From: Streptomyces sp. BHT-5-2
Lineage (GTDB): Bacteria > Actinomycetota > Actinomycetes > Streptomycetales > Streptomycetaceae
Direction: 5' to 3'
Assembly (NCBI RefSeq): GCF_019774615.1
Contig: NZ_CP081497.1
Span: 248,001-312,000 of the forward strand
Length of the DNA: 64,000 nt
A program made the translations under genes and the position numbers. Numbering within the stretch: position 1 is the stretch's first letter; the number at the start of each line of letters is the position of its first letter. Positions 8,070 through 17,211 of this stretch are shown here, in pieces. The notes beneath the pieces were generated by a model, which was given only the letters and a program-made list of their open reading frames with translations, ran no database searches and had not been told where the DNA came from.

Positions 8070-11000
8070 TGGTCCGTCTCCTCAAAACGGCCGCCCGGCG
8101 TGATCTCGTCGAGTGCCAGGTCGGGTTGGGCGATCGAGTCGAAGAGCACGGTGCGGTAGAGCGTGAGCAGTGCCGTCACGGTCTGCTTCTCCAGGTAGCT
8201 CGGTTTGTACTGGACGTGGCCGACCACCTCGCCGGAGACCTCGGCCATGGAGATCTCCAGGTCGAACTTGGCGAGGTGCCTGCGTACGGGCAGCGGTTCC
8301 AGCGGCAGGGCGCTGTCGGGTGCGAGGGTGTCGCCGATGCCGTGGAAGAGCTTGACGGAGCGCGGGAAGGCGTCCGAGGACAGCCAGTTCACGACCGCGT
8401 CGAACCACGGCGAGCGGCCCTCGGCCCGCGGCGGCTTCAGGGTGGAGGCCAGCAGGTCGAGGGGGTAGTTCATGTGCTCCAGCAGGCCGAGCGCGAACGC
8501 GTGCACCTCGCGCAGCAGGTCGCGGAAACTGCGGTCGCCGGCGGGCCGGGCGCGCACCAGCACCGTGTTCAGGTAGTAGCCGATGGCGGACTCCCAGCCG
8601 GCCTCGGCGCGTTGGGCGATGGCGGTGGCCAGTACGGAGTCCTCGACGCCGGCCGCGCGGTTGAGCGTGGCGAAGAAGCCGGCCAGCACGACGGTGCTGA
8701 GCGAGACGCCCTCGCGCCGCGCGAACTCCCGGAGCCGGCGGGTCTCCTCGGCGCTCCAGCGGAACGTCAGGTCGCGGCCCTCGTAGGTGACGCCGGGCGG
8801 GCGCTCCATGGTGGACAGGTCGAGATGGGCCGGCGGGTCGGCCAGTTCGCGCGACCACCAGTCCAGTGCCGCGTCGGCCGCCGGGCCGGCCAGCCACTGC
8901 CGCTCCCACTCGACGAACTCCGTGTAGGGCGCGACCGGCTCGCGCTCCGCGGGGTCGGCGCCCTCGTAGAACTCCTGGAGTTCGCGGATCATCACGTCGG
9001 CCGACGCCGCGTCCGAGGCGATGTGGTGCACGAGCACCAGCAGGTAGTGGTCCGCGGGGCCGCGCGTCATCAGCACCACGCGCACCAGCGGGCCGTTGTC
9101 CAGGTCCAGCGGCAGGTGTCCGTGCTCGGCCAGTTCCTCGCGGGCCTCCTCGTCGTCCAGGTCCGTGCTGTCCACGACGAGGAACTCGTAGAGCGGTTCG
9201 TCCAGGACGACCTGGCGCGGGACGCCGCCGGCCTCGACGAAGATCGTGCGCAGGGCCGGGTGCCGCCGCATGACGGCCTGCACGGCGCGGTCGAGGGCGT
9301 CCTCGTCGACCGCCGCCCGGATCCGGGCGGCCACCATGAAGTTGTAGGGCACGGCGTCCGGGTCGACCTGCTGCATGAACCACAGCGAGACCTGGCCGTG
9401 TGACGCCGGCGCCAGTTCGAAGCCGAGACCGTCGGCGCGCAGCTGGTCGAGCGCCGGCGCCTCGGTGGGCTCCAGCAGACCGCGTGCGGCCAGCTCGTCG
9501 AGCAGTTCCTCGGCGTCCAGCTCGGTCAGGTCGTCGAGGAGGTTCCGTACCGGCCGGGCCTGGGGCGCCGGCTCGACCGCCGTCGCCGCTGCCGGTTGTG
9601 CCGCCGGCACCGGTGCGGGCCGGGTCTCCGGGGCCGGTGCGGCCGCCGCGGTCGCGGTCGTGGCCGCGGCCGACCCGCCCACCGTCTCGACGATGTGGTC
9701 GACCAGCTCGGGCACGGTCCGGCCGTCCAGGAACACCACCGGCGACACACGCTGCCCGAACAGCGACTGCAACCTGTTGACCAGGCGGATCGCCAGCATC
9801 GAGTCCAGGCCGAAGTCGCGCAGGCTGGCGCCCTCGCCGAACCTGTCCCGCGGCACGCCCACCGCGTCGGAGATCTCGCCGAGGACGATCTCCGCCGTCG
9901 ACCTGCTCTCCACGGCCGCGGCCACGGGCTCGGCCACCGCCGCCGCGGCCACGGTCTCGACGACCGGTGCCGGCGCGGCCTCGGCCCGCGGCCTGGTGTC
10001 GGTGTCCAGCCAGTAGCGGTCCTTCTGCCACTGCACCAGCGGGGTCGCGACGACCTCGACGTCGTCGGCGAACAGCGAGTCGAAGGTCAGCGGGATGCCC
10101 CTGACGTACAGCGACGCGGCGGCCCCCAGCAGGCAGCGGAGGTCGCTCTCGTCGCGCCGCAGGGAGTTGACCGCGTGCACCCGGGCACCGCGGGTCAGCG
10201 CGATCTCCTCGACCGCGCCGCGCAGCGTCTCGTGCGGGCCGATCTCGACGAAGGTGCTGATCCCGTCCTCGCTCAGTGCGGCGACGGTCTCGGCGAACCG
10301 GACCTGGTTGCGCAGGTTGTGCACCCAGTAGTCGACGTCGGCGACCGGGTTCACCGTGTCCGCCAGCGCCGTGGAGTGGAAGTCGACGGTGCCGGTCAGC
10401 GGGGTGATGCCGGCGATCCGTTCGCGCAGCGGCTCGATCAGCGGGTCCATGCCGGGGCTGTGCACCGGCCGCTCGACCCGGATGTTCCGGGTCGGGATCC
10501 CGTCCCGCCGGAGGTCGTCCTCCAGGGCGCGGACGGCCTCGGGCGAACCGGAGACCGCCGCACTGGTGGGGCTGTTGACCACGGCGATCGCCGCGTGCTC
10601 GGCGTACGGGGCGAGCCTGGGCAGCAGCTCCTGCTCCGGCAGGTCGACCGAGATCATCGCGCCCGGGGCCGCCTTCCGTTCGAGCAGATGCGACCGGGCG
10701 ACCACGACGCGGGCGGCGTCCTCCAGTGACAGCAGTCCGGCGACACACGCGGCCGCGACCTCGCCCAGGCTGTGCCCGACGACGGCGGCCGGCCGGACAC
10801 CGAGTTCGAGCCAGACCTTCGCCAGCGAGACCTGGAGGGCGAACAGGACCGGCTGCTGGAAGTCCATCTCCTCGAACCTGGCCCGGTCGGCCGGGGCGGC
10901 GAGCTGGTCGAGCACCGAGCAGCCGCCGGCCGCGCGCACCGCGGCGTCGCAGGCGTGCATCCAGGTGCGGAATCCGCCGTGCGAGCGCATCAGTTCGCGG

Positions 11001-14000
11001 CCCATGCCGACCCACTGCGTGCCGCCGCCGGAGAACACCAGCGCCACGCGCCGGTCGCTGTTGCCGACGACCGTGCCCGTGACGACGTCGGGGTGCGGCT
11101 GCCCGGCGGCGACCCGGGCGAGGCCGTCCAGGACGTCCTGACGGTTGCGGGCGAACAGCGCCACCCGGTGGTTCTGCGGGGTGCGCCGGGTCGCCAGGGT
11201 GTAGGCCAGGTCCGAGACCCGCAGGCCCGCATCGCGTTCGACGTGGTTGGACAGCTCACGGCAGGTGTCGGCCAGCGCGGCCGCCGAGTGCGCCGTGACG
11301 GGTACCAGGTGCAGCTGTTCGTCGGCCGCGAGCGCGCCCGGGGCCGGTGTGACGTGCCGTCCCCGGTCGCCCGCGAGGAACGGGGACGCCGTCACCGGGT
11401 GGCCGGCGGCGTACAGCGCGCCGAGCGAGCCCAGCAGGGTCGCGGCCTCGTCGGCGCCGCGCCGCAGCGAGGGCAGCGTGGTCACGGTCAGGATCTCGCC
11501 CACGGACTTGAGCAGGACGGGATGCGGGCTGAGTTCCACCACCGCGTCGATGTCGTGGTCGCGCAGGGCCGTCAGGGCGTCGACCACCCGGATCTCCCGG
11601 CGCAGGTTGTCCGCCCAGTAGTCCGGCCCGAGCTCCGCGCCGTCGACGAGCTCGCCGGTGACCGTCGAGATCATCGGGATGCGCGTGGACTTCGGCGCGA
11701 GGCCGGCGAGTTCGACCTTCAGCGGAGCCAGGACGTGGTCGACCAGCGGCGAGTGCGGTGCGTGGCCCATCCGCACCCGATGGGTGGTCAGGCCCTCCTC
11801 GGTCAGCCGCTGGACGAGTCCGTCGATCTCCTCCGGAGTGCCGGTGACCAGTGTCGAGTTCCGGCCGTTGTGGCCGGACACCGTCAACTGGCCGGTCAGA
11901 TACGGCTCGACGGCGTCCGCACCCGTCGTGACCACGATGCCCTCGCCGCGTCCGACGGCCAGCTGCTGTAGCAGCCGGCCGTGGCAGGCGGCCAGGCGGG
12001 AGGCGTCCTCGAAGTCCAGGGCACCGGCGAGGTGGGAGGCTGCGAACTCGCCGACGCTCTGCCCCACGACGACGTCCGGCTCCACCCCCAGCGAGCGCCA
12101 GGCGTCGGCCAGGGCCACCTGTATGCAGAACAGCAGCGGCTGGAAGACGTCCATGTCGTCGATGCGGCCGTCGGGCGCCAGCAGCTGGTCGACGAGCGAG
12201 AAGCCCAGCAGCTCCCGCATCCGCTTGTCGGAGCGCATCATCGACCGTCGGAACACCGGCATGCCGGCGAGCAGTTGGCGGGCCATGCCCACCCACTGCG
12301 AACCGTTGCCGGAGAAGAGGAACGCCACCCGGGGCCGGCGTTCGCCCCGCTCCCCGACGCTCAGACCGGCGGCCGTCGTGCCGGCGGCGAAGGCGTCCAG
12401 CTGCGCCCGCAGTTCGGTCATGTCGCGAGCGGCGGCCGCGAGCCGGAACCGGCCGTCGCCGGGCCGCCGCCGGCAGATCGCCCGCAGGTCGCTCTCGTCC
12501 CGCAGTGCCCGCGCCCGCTGTGCCAGTGCCTCCGGGGAGTCCTCGGCCAGCAGGACCAACGAGCCCTCGGGGCGCGGCAGTTCCTCCACGGCGACATGGC
12601 AGATCGCGCCGCCGAAGCCGAACGAGCTGACGCCGCCGCGGCGCGCGTCGGACCGGCGCGGCCACGCGGTCAGCCGGTCCTGGACGGTGAGGTGGTACGC
12701 GTCGAACAGGATCTGCGGGTTCGGGGTGGCGTAGTGCAGGCTCGCCGGCAGCATGCCGTTGCGGATCGACAGCGCGAGTTTGACCAGGCCGACGATGCCG
12801 GCCGCCGCCTCCAGGTGCCCGACGTTGGACTTGACGGAGCCGAGCCGCAGCGGCTCCCGGCGGTCGCCGCCCAGGACCGCGCCGATGGCGTTGGCCTCGA
12901 TCGGGTCGCCGAGGGGCGTCGCCGAGCCGTGGCACTCGATGTAGTCCACGAGGGACGGGGTGATGCCGGCCCGTTGGTAGGCGGTGCGGAGCATCAGCTC
13001 CTGCGCCTGGGGATTGGGCGCGGTCATGCCGTTGCTCAGGCCGTCGTTGTTGGACGAACTGCCCTTGATCACGCAGTACACCGGCAGCTCGCGCTCCAGC
13101 GCCACGCTCAGCGGGGCGAGTACGACGACGCCGGCGCCCTCACCGCGGACATAGCCGTCGGCGCGGGCGTCGAAGGACTTGCAGCGGCCGTCCGGGGCGA
13201 GCGCGCCCATCTGGTCCATGGCGGTGTAGTAGTCCGAGACGAAGCTCAGGTTCACGCCACCGGCCAGCACCAGCTCGCTCTCGCCCAGCCAGATCGACTG
13301 GCATCCCACGTGCACCGAGACCAGCGACCCGGCACAGGCGGCGTCGATGGCCATGCTGGGGCCCTGCAGGCCGAGGACATAGGAGACGCGGTTGGCGATG
13401 ATGCCGTCGTGCATGCCGGTCGCGGTGTGCGGGGTGATCTGGCTGTCGGGACCGCGGTAGTGCGCCAACGCGGCGTAGTCGCCCCAGCAGGAGGCCATGA
13501 ACACACCGGTGTCGCTGCCGACGAGGCTGAGCGGCGGAATGCCCGCGTCCTCCAGAGCCTCCCAGGCCAGCTCCAGCGTCAGGCGCTGCTGCGGGTCCAT
13601 CTGGACCGCTTCCCGGGGCGAGATGCCGAAGAACAGCGGGTCGAACTGGTCGATGCCGTCGATGAATCCGCCCCAGCGCGCGCTGTCGCGCAGCAGCTCG
13701 CGCCGCGCGGCCGGCACCGGGCCGACGGCGTCCCGTCCCTCGGTCAGCATCTGCCAGAACGAGGACGGGTCCGGCCCGCCCGGGAACCGGCAGCCGATGC
13801 CGACGATCGCGACGGGCTCGTGCGAGACCGCCCGGCGTCCGGTGCTCGGGGTGACGGTCTCCGCGGCACGCGGGCCCTCGACGAGCGCACGGCTCAACTC
13901 GTCGACGGTCGGGTACTGCCACATCCAGGTGACCGGCACCTTCCGGCCGAGGAATTCGGACAACGAGGCGGCCAGTGCGGCCGCCTTCGCCGATTCCAGG

Positions 14001-14125
14001 CCGTACTGGTGCAGCGGCGCCCAGCGATCCACCGCGTTCTCGGACACGTCCAGCAACTCGACGACGCGAGAAAGCAGAAAGTCTGTTACGGCGCGCACAT
14101 TGCGCGGTCCGCGCTCTTGGGGCAC
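8066..14125 (-). CDS. lctA: Hybrid PKS-NRPS megasynthase, ACP-KS-AT-AT-ACP-C
   Basis: The 2019-residue protein starts at GTG 14125 after GAGGAGG. Domains: ACP1 (about 10-82, Ser45 in GLES), KS (101-515; Cys264, His399, His437), AT1 (599-890, GQSVGE Ser690), AT2 (1027-1320, GHSLGE Ser1119), ACP2 (1409-1485, Ser1442), an Ala/Pro linker and a condensation domain (about 1570-2010, HHIASDA at 1700). In AT1 the arginine that binds the malonyl carboxylate is His715; in AT2 it is kept (Arg1144). AT1 therefore looks like a loader of a non-carboxylated starter (formyl) and AT2 like the extender AT. There is no KR, DH, ER or TE, so one extension would leave an unreduced aldehyde thioester that the C domain joins to the amino acid on LctB. 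The SalA protein is organised similarly. Confidence 0.9.
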   Translation of the reverse strand: MPQERGPRNVRAVTDFLLSRVVELLDVSENAVDRWAPLHQYGLESAKAAALAASLSEFLGRKVPVTWMWQYPTVDELSRALVEGPRAAETVTPSTGRRAVSHEPVAIVGIGCRFPGGPDPSSFWQMLTEGRDAVGPVPAARRELLRDSARWGGFIDGIDQFDPLFFGISPREAVQMDPQQRLTLELAWEALEDAGIPPLSLVGSDTGVFMASCWGDYAALAHYRGPDSQITPHTATGMHDGIIANRVSYVLGLQGPSMAIDAACAGSLVSVHVGCQSIWLGESELVLAGGVNLSFVSDYYTAMDQMGALAPDGRCKSFDARADGYVRGEGAGVVVLAPLSVALERELPVYCVIKGSSSNNDGLSNGMTAPNPQAQELMLRTAYQRAGITPSLVDYIECHGSATPLGDPIEANAIGAVLGGDRREPLRLGSVKSNVGHLEAAAGIVGLVKLALSIRNGMLPASLHYATPNPQILFDAYHLTVQDRLTAWPRRSDARRGGVSSFGFGGAICHVAVEELPRPEGSLVLLAEDSPEALAQRARALRDESDLRAICRRRPGDGRFRLAAAARDMTELRAQLDAFAAGTTAAGLSVGERGERRPRVAFLFSGNGSQWVGMARQLLAGMPVFRRSMMRSDKRMRELLGFSLVDQLLAPDGRIDDMDVFQPLLFCIQVALADAWRSLGVEPDVVVGQSVGEFAASHLAGALDFEDASRLAACHGRLLQQLAVGRGEGIVVTTGADAVEPYLTGQLTVSGHNGRNSTLVTGTPEEIDGLVQRLTEEGLTTHRVRMGHAPHSPLVDHVLAPLKVELAGLAPKSTRIPMISTVTGELVDGAELGPDYWADNLRREIRVVDALTALRDHDIDAVVELSPHPVLLKSVGEILTVTTLPSLRRGADEAATLLGSLGALYAAGHPVTASPFLAGDRGRHVTPAPGALAADEQLHLVPVTAHSAAALADTCRELSNHVERDAGLRVSDLAYTLATRRTPQNHRVALFARNRQDVLDGLARVAAGQPHPDVVTGTVVGNSDRRVALVFSGGGTQWVGMGRELMRSHGGFRTWMHACDAAVRAAGGCSVLDQLAAPADRARFEEMDFQQPVLFALQVSLAKVWLELGVRPAAVVGHSLGEVAAACVAGLLSLEDAARVVVARSHLLERKAAPGAMISVDLPEQELLPRLAPYAEHAAIAVVNSPTSAAVSGSPEAVRALEDDLRRDGIPTRNIRVERPVHSPGMDPLIEPLRERIAGITPLTGTVDFHSTALADTVNPVADVDYWVHNLRNQVRFAETVAALSEDGISTFVEIGPHETLRGAVEEIALTRGARVHAVNSLRRDESDLRCLLGAAASLYVRGIPLTFDSLFADDVEVVATPLVQWQKDRYWLDTDTRPRAEAAPAPVVETVAAAAVAEPVAAAVESRSTAEIVLGEISDAVGVPRDRFGEGASLRDFGLDSMLAIRLVNRLQSLFGQRVSPVVFLDGRTVPELVDHIVETVGGSAAATTATAAAAPAPETRPAPVPAAQPAAATAVEPAPQARPVRNLLDDLTELDAEELLDELAARGLLEPTEAPALDQLRADGLGFELAPASHGQVSLWFMQQVDPDAVPYNFMVAARIRAAVDEDALDRAVQAVMRRHPALRTIFVEAGGVPRQVVLDEPLYEFLVVDSTDLDDEEAREELAEHGHLPLDLDNGPLVRVVLMTRGPADHYLLVLVHHIASDAASADVMIRELQEFYEGADPAEREPVAPYTEFVEWERQWLAGPAADAALDWWSRELADPPAHLDLSTMERPPGVTYEGRDLTFRWSAEETRRLREFARREGVSLSTVVLAGFFATLNRAAGVEDSVLATAIAQRAEAGWESAIGYYLNTVLVRARPAGDRSFRDLLREVHAFALGLLEHMNYPLDLLASTLKPPRAEGRSPWFDAVVNWLSSDAFPRSVKLFHGIGDTLAPDSALPLEPLPVRRHLAKFDLEISMAEVSGEVVGHVQYKPSYLEKQTVTALLTLYRTVLFDSIAQPDLALDEITPGGRFEETDQ

Positions 14126-15443
14126 TTCGCCTCCTCGGCAGGGCGGCTGGCAGGGGCTGGTAGCGGATTTGCCGCAGGCGGCTCGAAGGCGCGGGAAACT
14201 TACCCGGCCACGCAAGGGCAGTGGGGGATCGAGGTGCGGGAGGGGAATTCGGGCGGCTCGGCGCATGCGCCCGTGCCGATCCGGCGGCCGGGGCCGGCGG
14301 TATTCACCAGGGATGGTCAGTTCCCGGAATTCCGGCCGGAAGGCACCAAGAAGCAGAACTCGATGCGTCACCGGTTCCGCGAGACTTTCCGCGCGCGACG
14401 ACGACCAGGGGTTTTGAAGTTCGTCCGGGTGATTGCGGGTGCGCGGCCCGCGGCCGATTACCGGCCGACCCGCGCTTTCACCACCGCGCCGGGTCGGGCC
14501 GGCGGCCGCCCGCGCCGTGTGTGCGTCCGCGCCGTTGCGTCAGCCTCGGCGTACCCACCGGGCGGTGCCCGGCTGCACTCGGCGGTGCGCCGGCCGCGTC
14601 GGCCAGGCTGGAATGCGGCGAACGCGAGAGAGATGAGGATGCCCGGTCAGGGCGAGGAGAGACGTGTGGTGCTCGACGGCCGGTACCCCCCTGGGCAGGA
14701 AGGCGTAGCCGTCGGAAGGCCGGTAATTGCACTGTGACTGCCCCCGTTGAGTCATGACCGAATCAGGTCACGGTCCGATTCGGGATCACTGCCCGGCATT
14801 CCGCCCGCCGGGTGCGTCGTCCATCTGCTGGTCAAGTTGATCGGCGACTGCTCTGAACTGTGGCAACGTGCGTGTTCTGACTGCGGCGACGCGCAGGCGA
14901 AATATCCTCGCCCGCACGACCACATCCGACGGGCTTCGAGGTCCGCTTTACCCAAATGGAGCGGATTACGAGGCGCTTGCCCGATCGGCGAACTCAGACT
15001 GCCACTCGGCGAACGCATGAGACAAGAGTGACCTGCTGGCCGGAAGGTGCAGTGGCAAGAATTGATCCCCAAGTGGCCGGTTCCGTCTTTTTCCGCGGCC
15101 ATCGCGGGAAAGTTCGGGCGCCGTGCACCGAACTCGGCATCCGTCCGCAAGCCGGGAAATTCCTGACGCACGCCCGGTCGGATTCGGGACCGTGAAGCGG
15201 CTGCCCGGTCTCCGGCCACGGGTGTCCGGCGTCCGCACCTGCCAGTCACCTCCGAACTATGCGATGTTTCCGGCCAGTTGGGAGACAAGCAGTTGACCTG
15301 CTGTGCGGCGCGGTGATCGGCTTTGCGGGCTCGTGTCCAACCCGCCTGGGGAGAGGAAGCAACACCGCTATGCGCAAGAGATCGTTACGGGGGCGGGCGG
15401 TCGCCGGCCAGTGCCGCGACGAAGAGTTCCCCGGCAGGTCCGC
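14126..15443. promoter_or_regulatory. 1.3-kb divergent control region of the PKS-NRPS operon and exporter
   Basis: I see no convincing gene in this stretch. Its A+T content is visibly higher than in the flanking genes around 14750-15300, as expected of promoters serving the leftward operon and the rightward exporter. One inverted repeat, CCGAATC (14758-14764) with GATTCGG (14777-14783), spaced by 12 bases, could be an operator. No regulator gene lies inside or directly next to it, so control may come from elsewhere. Confidence 0.45.
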
Positions 15444-16790
15444 ATGACCACCGTCGCAACGGCCACCCGGCGCAGGCCGGGCCTGGCGCTCGGCGTGCTG
15501 GCGGGGGCGCTCGCACTGGACCTGAGCGGCATGGCCGTCCTGAACGCCGCCCTGCCGTCCGTCGGGGAACGCTTCGGACTGGCCGACACCACCCTCCAGT
15601 GGGTCATGACCGCCTACTCCGTCACCTTCGCCGGCTTCCTGCTGGTGGGCGGCCGACTGGCCGACGTGTTCGGCCGGCGGCGGGTCTTCGAGGCCGGGGT
15701 CGCCCTGTTCACGGTGGCCGCGCTGGTCGGCGCCGTGGCGCCCACCGGCGCGGTGCTGCTCGGCGCGCGGGCGGTCCAGGGCATCGGCGCGGCGCTGTCG
15801 GGACCGGCCGCACTGGCCCTGCTCACCGAGGTGTTCCCGGACGGACCGGAGCGCGGCCGTGCGCTGGGCGTGTACGCCGCGGTCGGCGCGGCCAGCTTCA
15901 GCGGCGGGATGCTGCTGGGCGGCGTACTGACCGAGTTCCTCGGCTGGCGTTCGGTCCTGTGGTTCTCGGTGGCGCTCGGTGTGCTCGTGCTCGCGGTCAC
16001 GCGGGCCGGACTGCCCGACGGGACGGGCCGCAGAGGCCCGGTGGACATGGCCGGCGCCGTCACCGGCACCCTCGGCCTCGCGCTGCTCGTCGTCGGCGTG
16101 AGCCTGGGCGGGGCGCGGGCGTGGGGCGTCATCGCCGCCGCGGTGGTCTTCCTGGTGCTCTTCGTCGTCCGCGAACGCCGCACCGCCGACCCGCTGTTGC
16201 CGCTCTCCCTCTTCCGGCTCTCCTCGGTGCGACTGGCGACCGTGGCGGCGCTCCTGCAGTACACGGCGTCGGTCGGGATCGTGTTCTTCGCACCGCTGTA
16301 TCTGCAGGGGATGCTGCACTACTCGCCGGTGGAGTCTGGTCTCGCCCTGGTGCCGATGTCGCTGACCGTGTTCCTCACGGCCACCTTCGCCACCGGACGG
16401 CTGCTGACCAAGTACAGCCCGCGGGCACTGATGGTCACCGGCATCCTGCTGATCGGCGCCGGCACGGCACTGTGGATGACCACCCCGCAGCACGGCAACT
16501 ACCTGCTGCACGTGATGCCCGGGTTGGTGATCAGCGGCCTCGGCCAGGGACTGAACTTCCCCTCGATGACGACGTCCGGGCTCAGCGGCGTGCCGGAGCA
16601 CCAGCACGCGGTGGCCGGAGCGGTCAACGTCGTTGCGCAGCAGATCGGTTCCAGTGCCGGCGTCGCGGTCCTGGTCCTCGTCGCCGCGACCGGCGGCACC
16701 CAGCTGGGCGGCTACCACCTGGCCTACCTCGCGGCCGGCGCCGCCTGCGGGATCGGCGCCCTGGGCATCGCCATGGTGCGGCGGACCTGA
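15444..16790 (+). CDS. MFS drug exporter, DHA2 (14-helix type) family
   Basis: The 448-residue membrane protein has about 14 hydrophobic segments. After a short basic N-terminus it shows the DHA2 signatures LNAALPSVGERF in helix 1 and the loop GGRLADVFGRRR (motif A); the helix 5 segment with GGMLLGG corresponds to motif C. Members export drugs by proton antiport. The ATG at 15444 gives the usual family start; its ribosome binding site is weak, so a start a little upstream is possible. It lies divergent from the PKS-NRPS operon across a shared control region and is followed by a clear hairpin terminator. I infer that it exports the operon's product and may give partial self-protection. Confidence 0.85.
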   Translation: MTTVATATRRRPGLALGVLAGALALDLSGMAVLNAALPSVGERFGLADTTLQWVMTAYSVTFAGFLLVGGRLADVFGRRRVFEAGVALFTVAALVGAVAPTGAVLLGARAVQGIGAALSGPAALALLTEVFPDGPERGRALGVYAAVGAASFSGGMLLGGVLTEFLGWRSVLWFSVALGVLVLAVTRAGLPDGTGRRGPVDMAGAVTGTLGLALLVVGVSLGGARAWGVIAAAVVFLVLFVVRERRTADPLLPLSLFRLSSVRLATVAALLQYTASVGIVFFAPLYLQGMLHYSPVESGLALVPMSLTVFLTATFATGRLLTKYSPRALMVTGILLIGAGTALWMTTPQHGNYLLHVMPGLVISGLGQGLNFPSMTTSGLSGVPEHQHAVAGAVNVVAQQIGSSAGVAVLVLVAATGGTQLGGYHLAYLAAGAACGIGALGIAMVRRT

Positions 16791-16823
16791 GCCCGCGCAC
16801 GTCCCGCCGCCGCTGAGGTCGCT

Positions 16824-16852
16824 GCCGCTGACGCGTCCGGGGCGTCAGCGGC
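16824..16852 (+). terminator. Hairpin terminator after the MFS gene
   Basis: GCCGCTGACGC (16824-16834) pairs perfectly with GCGTCAGCGGC (16842-16852) around a 7-base loop, 34 bases after the exporter stop. There is no long T run, as is usual in streptomycetes. Confidence 0.65.
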
Positions 16853-16984
16853 TCCCGGGACCGTGGGACAGGTGCCCCGCACCACCGGGCGGGCGGTCGA
16901 GGCCGCCCGCCCGGACCGTCACGAGCACCGCCCAGTCGGCGGCGGTCTCGTCGCGCTCGACGACGGTGCCGAAGCCGTCCGCAG

Positions 16985-17080
16985 CGTCGGCGGCAGTACG
17001 CCCACGTCGGACAGCGCCTTGGTGAAGAAACGCGCGTACAGCAGGTGCAGGATCGCGTGCTCGGCCAGGGCGAACCGCGC
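16985..17080 (-). pseudogene. Leucyl-tRNA synthetase (leuS) fragment
   Basis: On the minus strand about 28 residues (EHAILHLLYARFFTKALSD and neighbours) match the conserved LeuRS segment that follows 'YIGG', normally xEHAIxHLLYxRFFxKxLxD. Nothing else of the roughly 950-residue synthetase is recognisable on either side; the frame runs into low-quality sequence upstream and a stop at 16919. In the adjacent frame, about 16920-16985 also reads protein-like (FGTVVERDETAADWAVL) but belongs to no family I know. It is a short relic, not a working gene. Confidence 0.5.
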
Positions 17081-17211
17081 TGCCTGCGGACTGTGAGGCG
17101 CCGTGCCGGGCGCGAGGGAGGACGTTCGGTCCACGGACGCTGCCGCCACTGCCTGTTGGGAAACCCCCAACGGCCGGCGCGTACCGTCGCGCTCCCCGAG
17201 GCGATCGGCGC

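Noticed and set aside
4326..8159. Very long plus-strand open frame opposite the NRPS, cyclase and P450 genes
   Set aside because: It is antisense to three genes with clear catalytic motifs; its translation is Gly/Arg/Val low-complexity with no domain. Long antisense frames are expected at this GC content.
14126..14371. N-terminal extension of the megasynthase to an ATG at 14371
   Set aside because: The extra 82 residues are Arg/Pro low-complexity, while GTG 14125 has an excellent ribosome binding site (GAGGAGG) and opens just before the ACP.
2081..16790. Assignment as a salinosporamide or cinnabaramide cluster proper
   Set aside because: Genes for the special extender (carboxylase/reductase), for cyclohexenylalanine and for halogenation are absent, and a formyltransferase is present, which fits a lactacystin-type product better.
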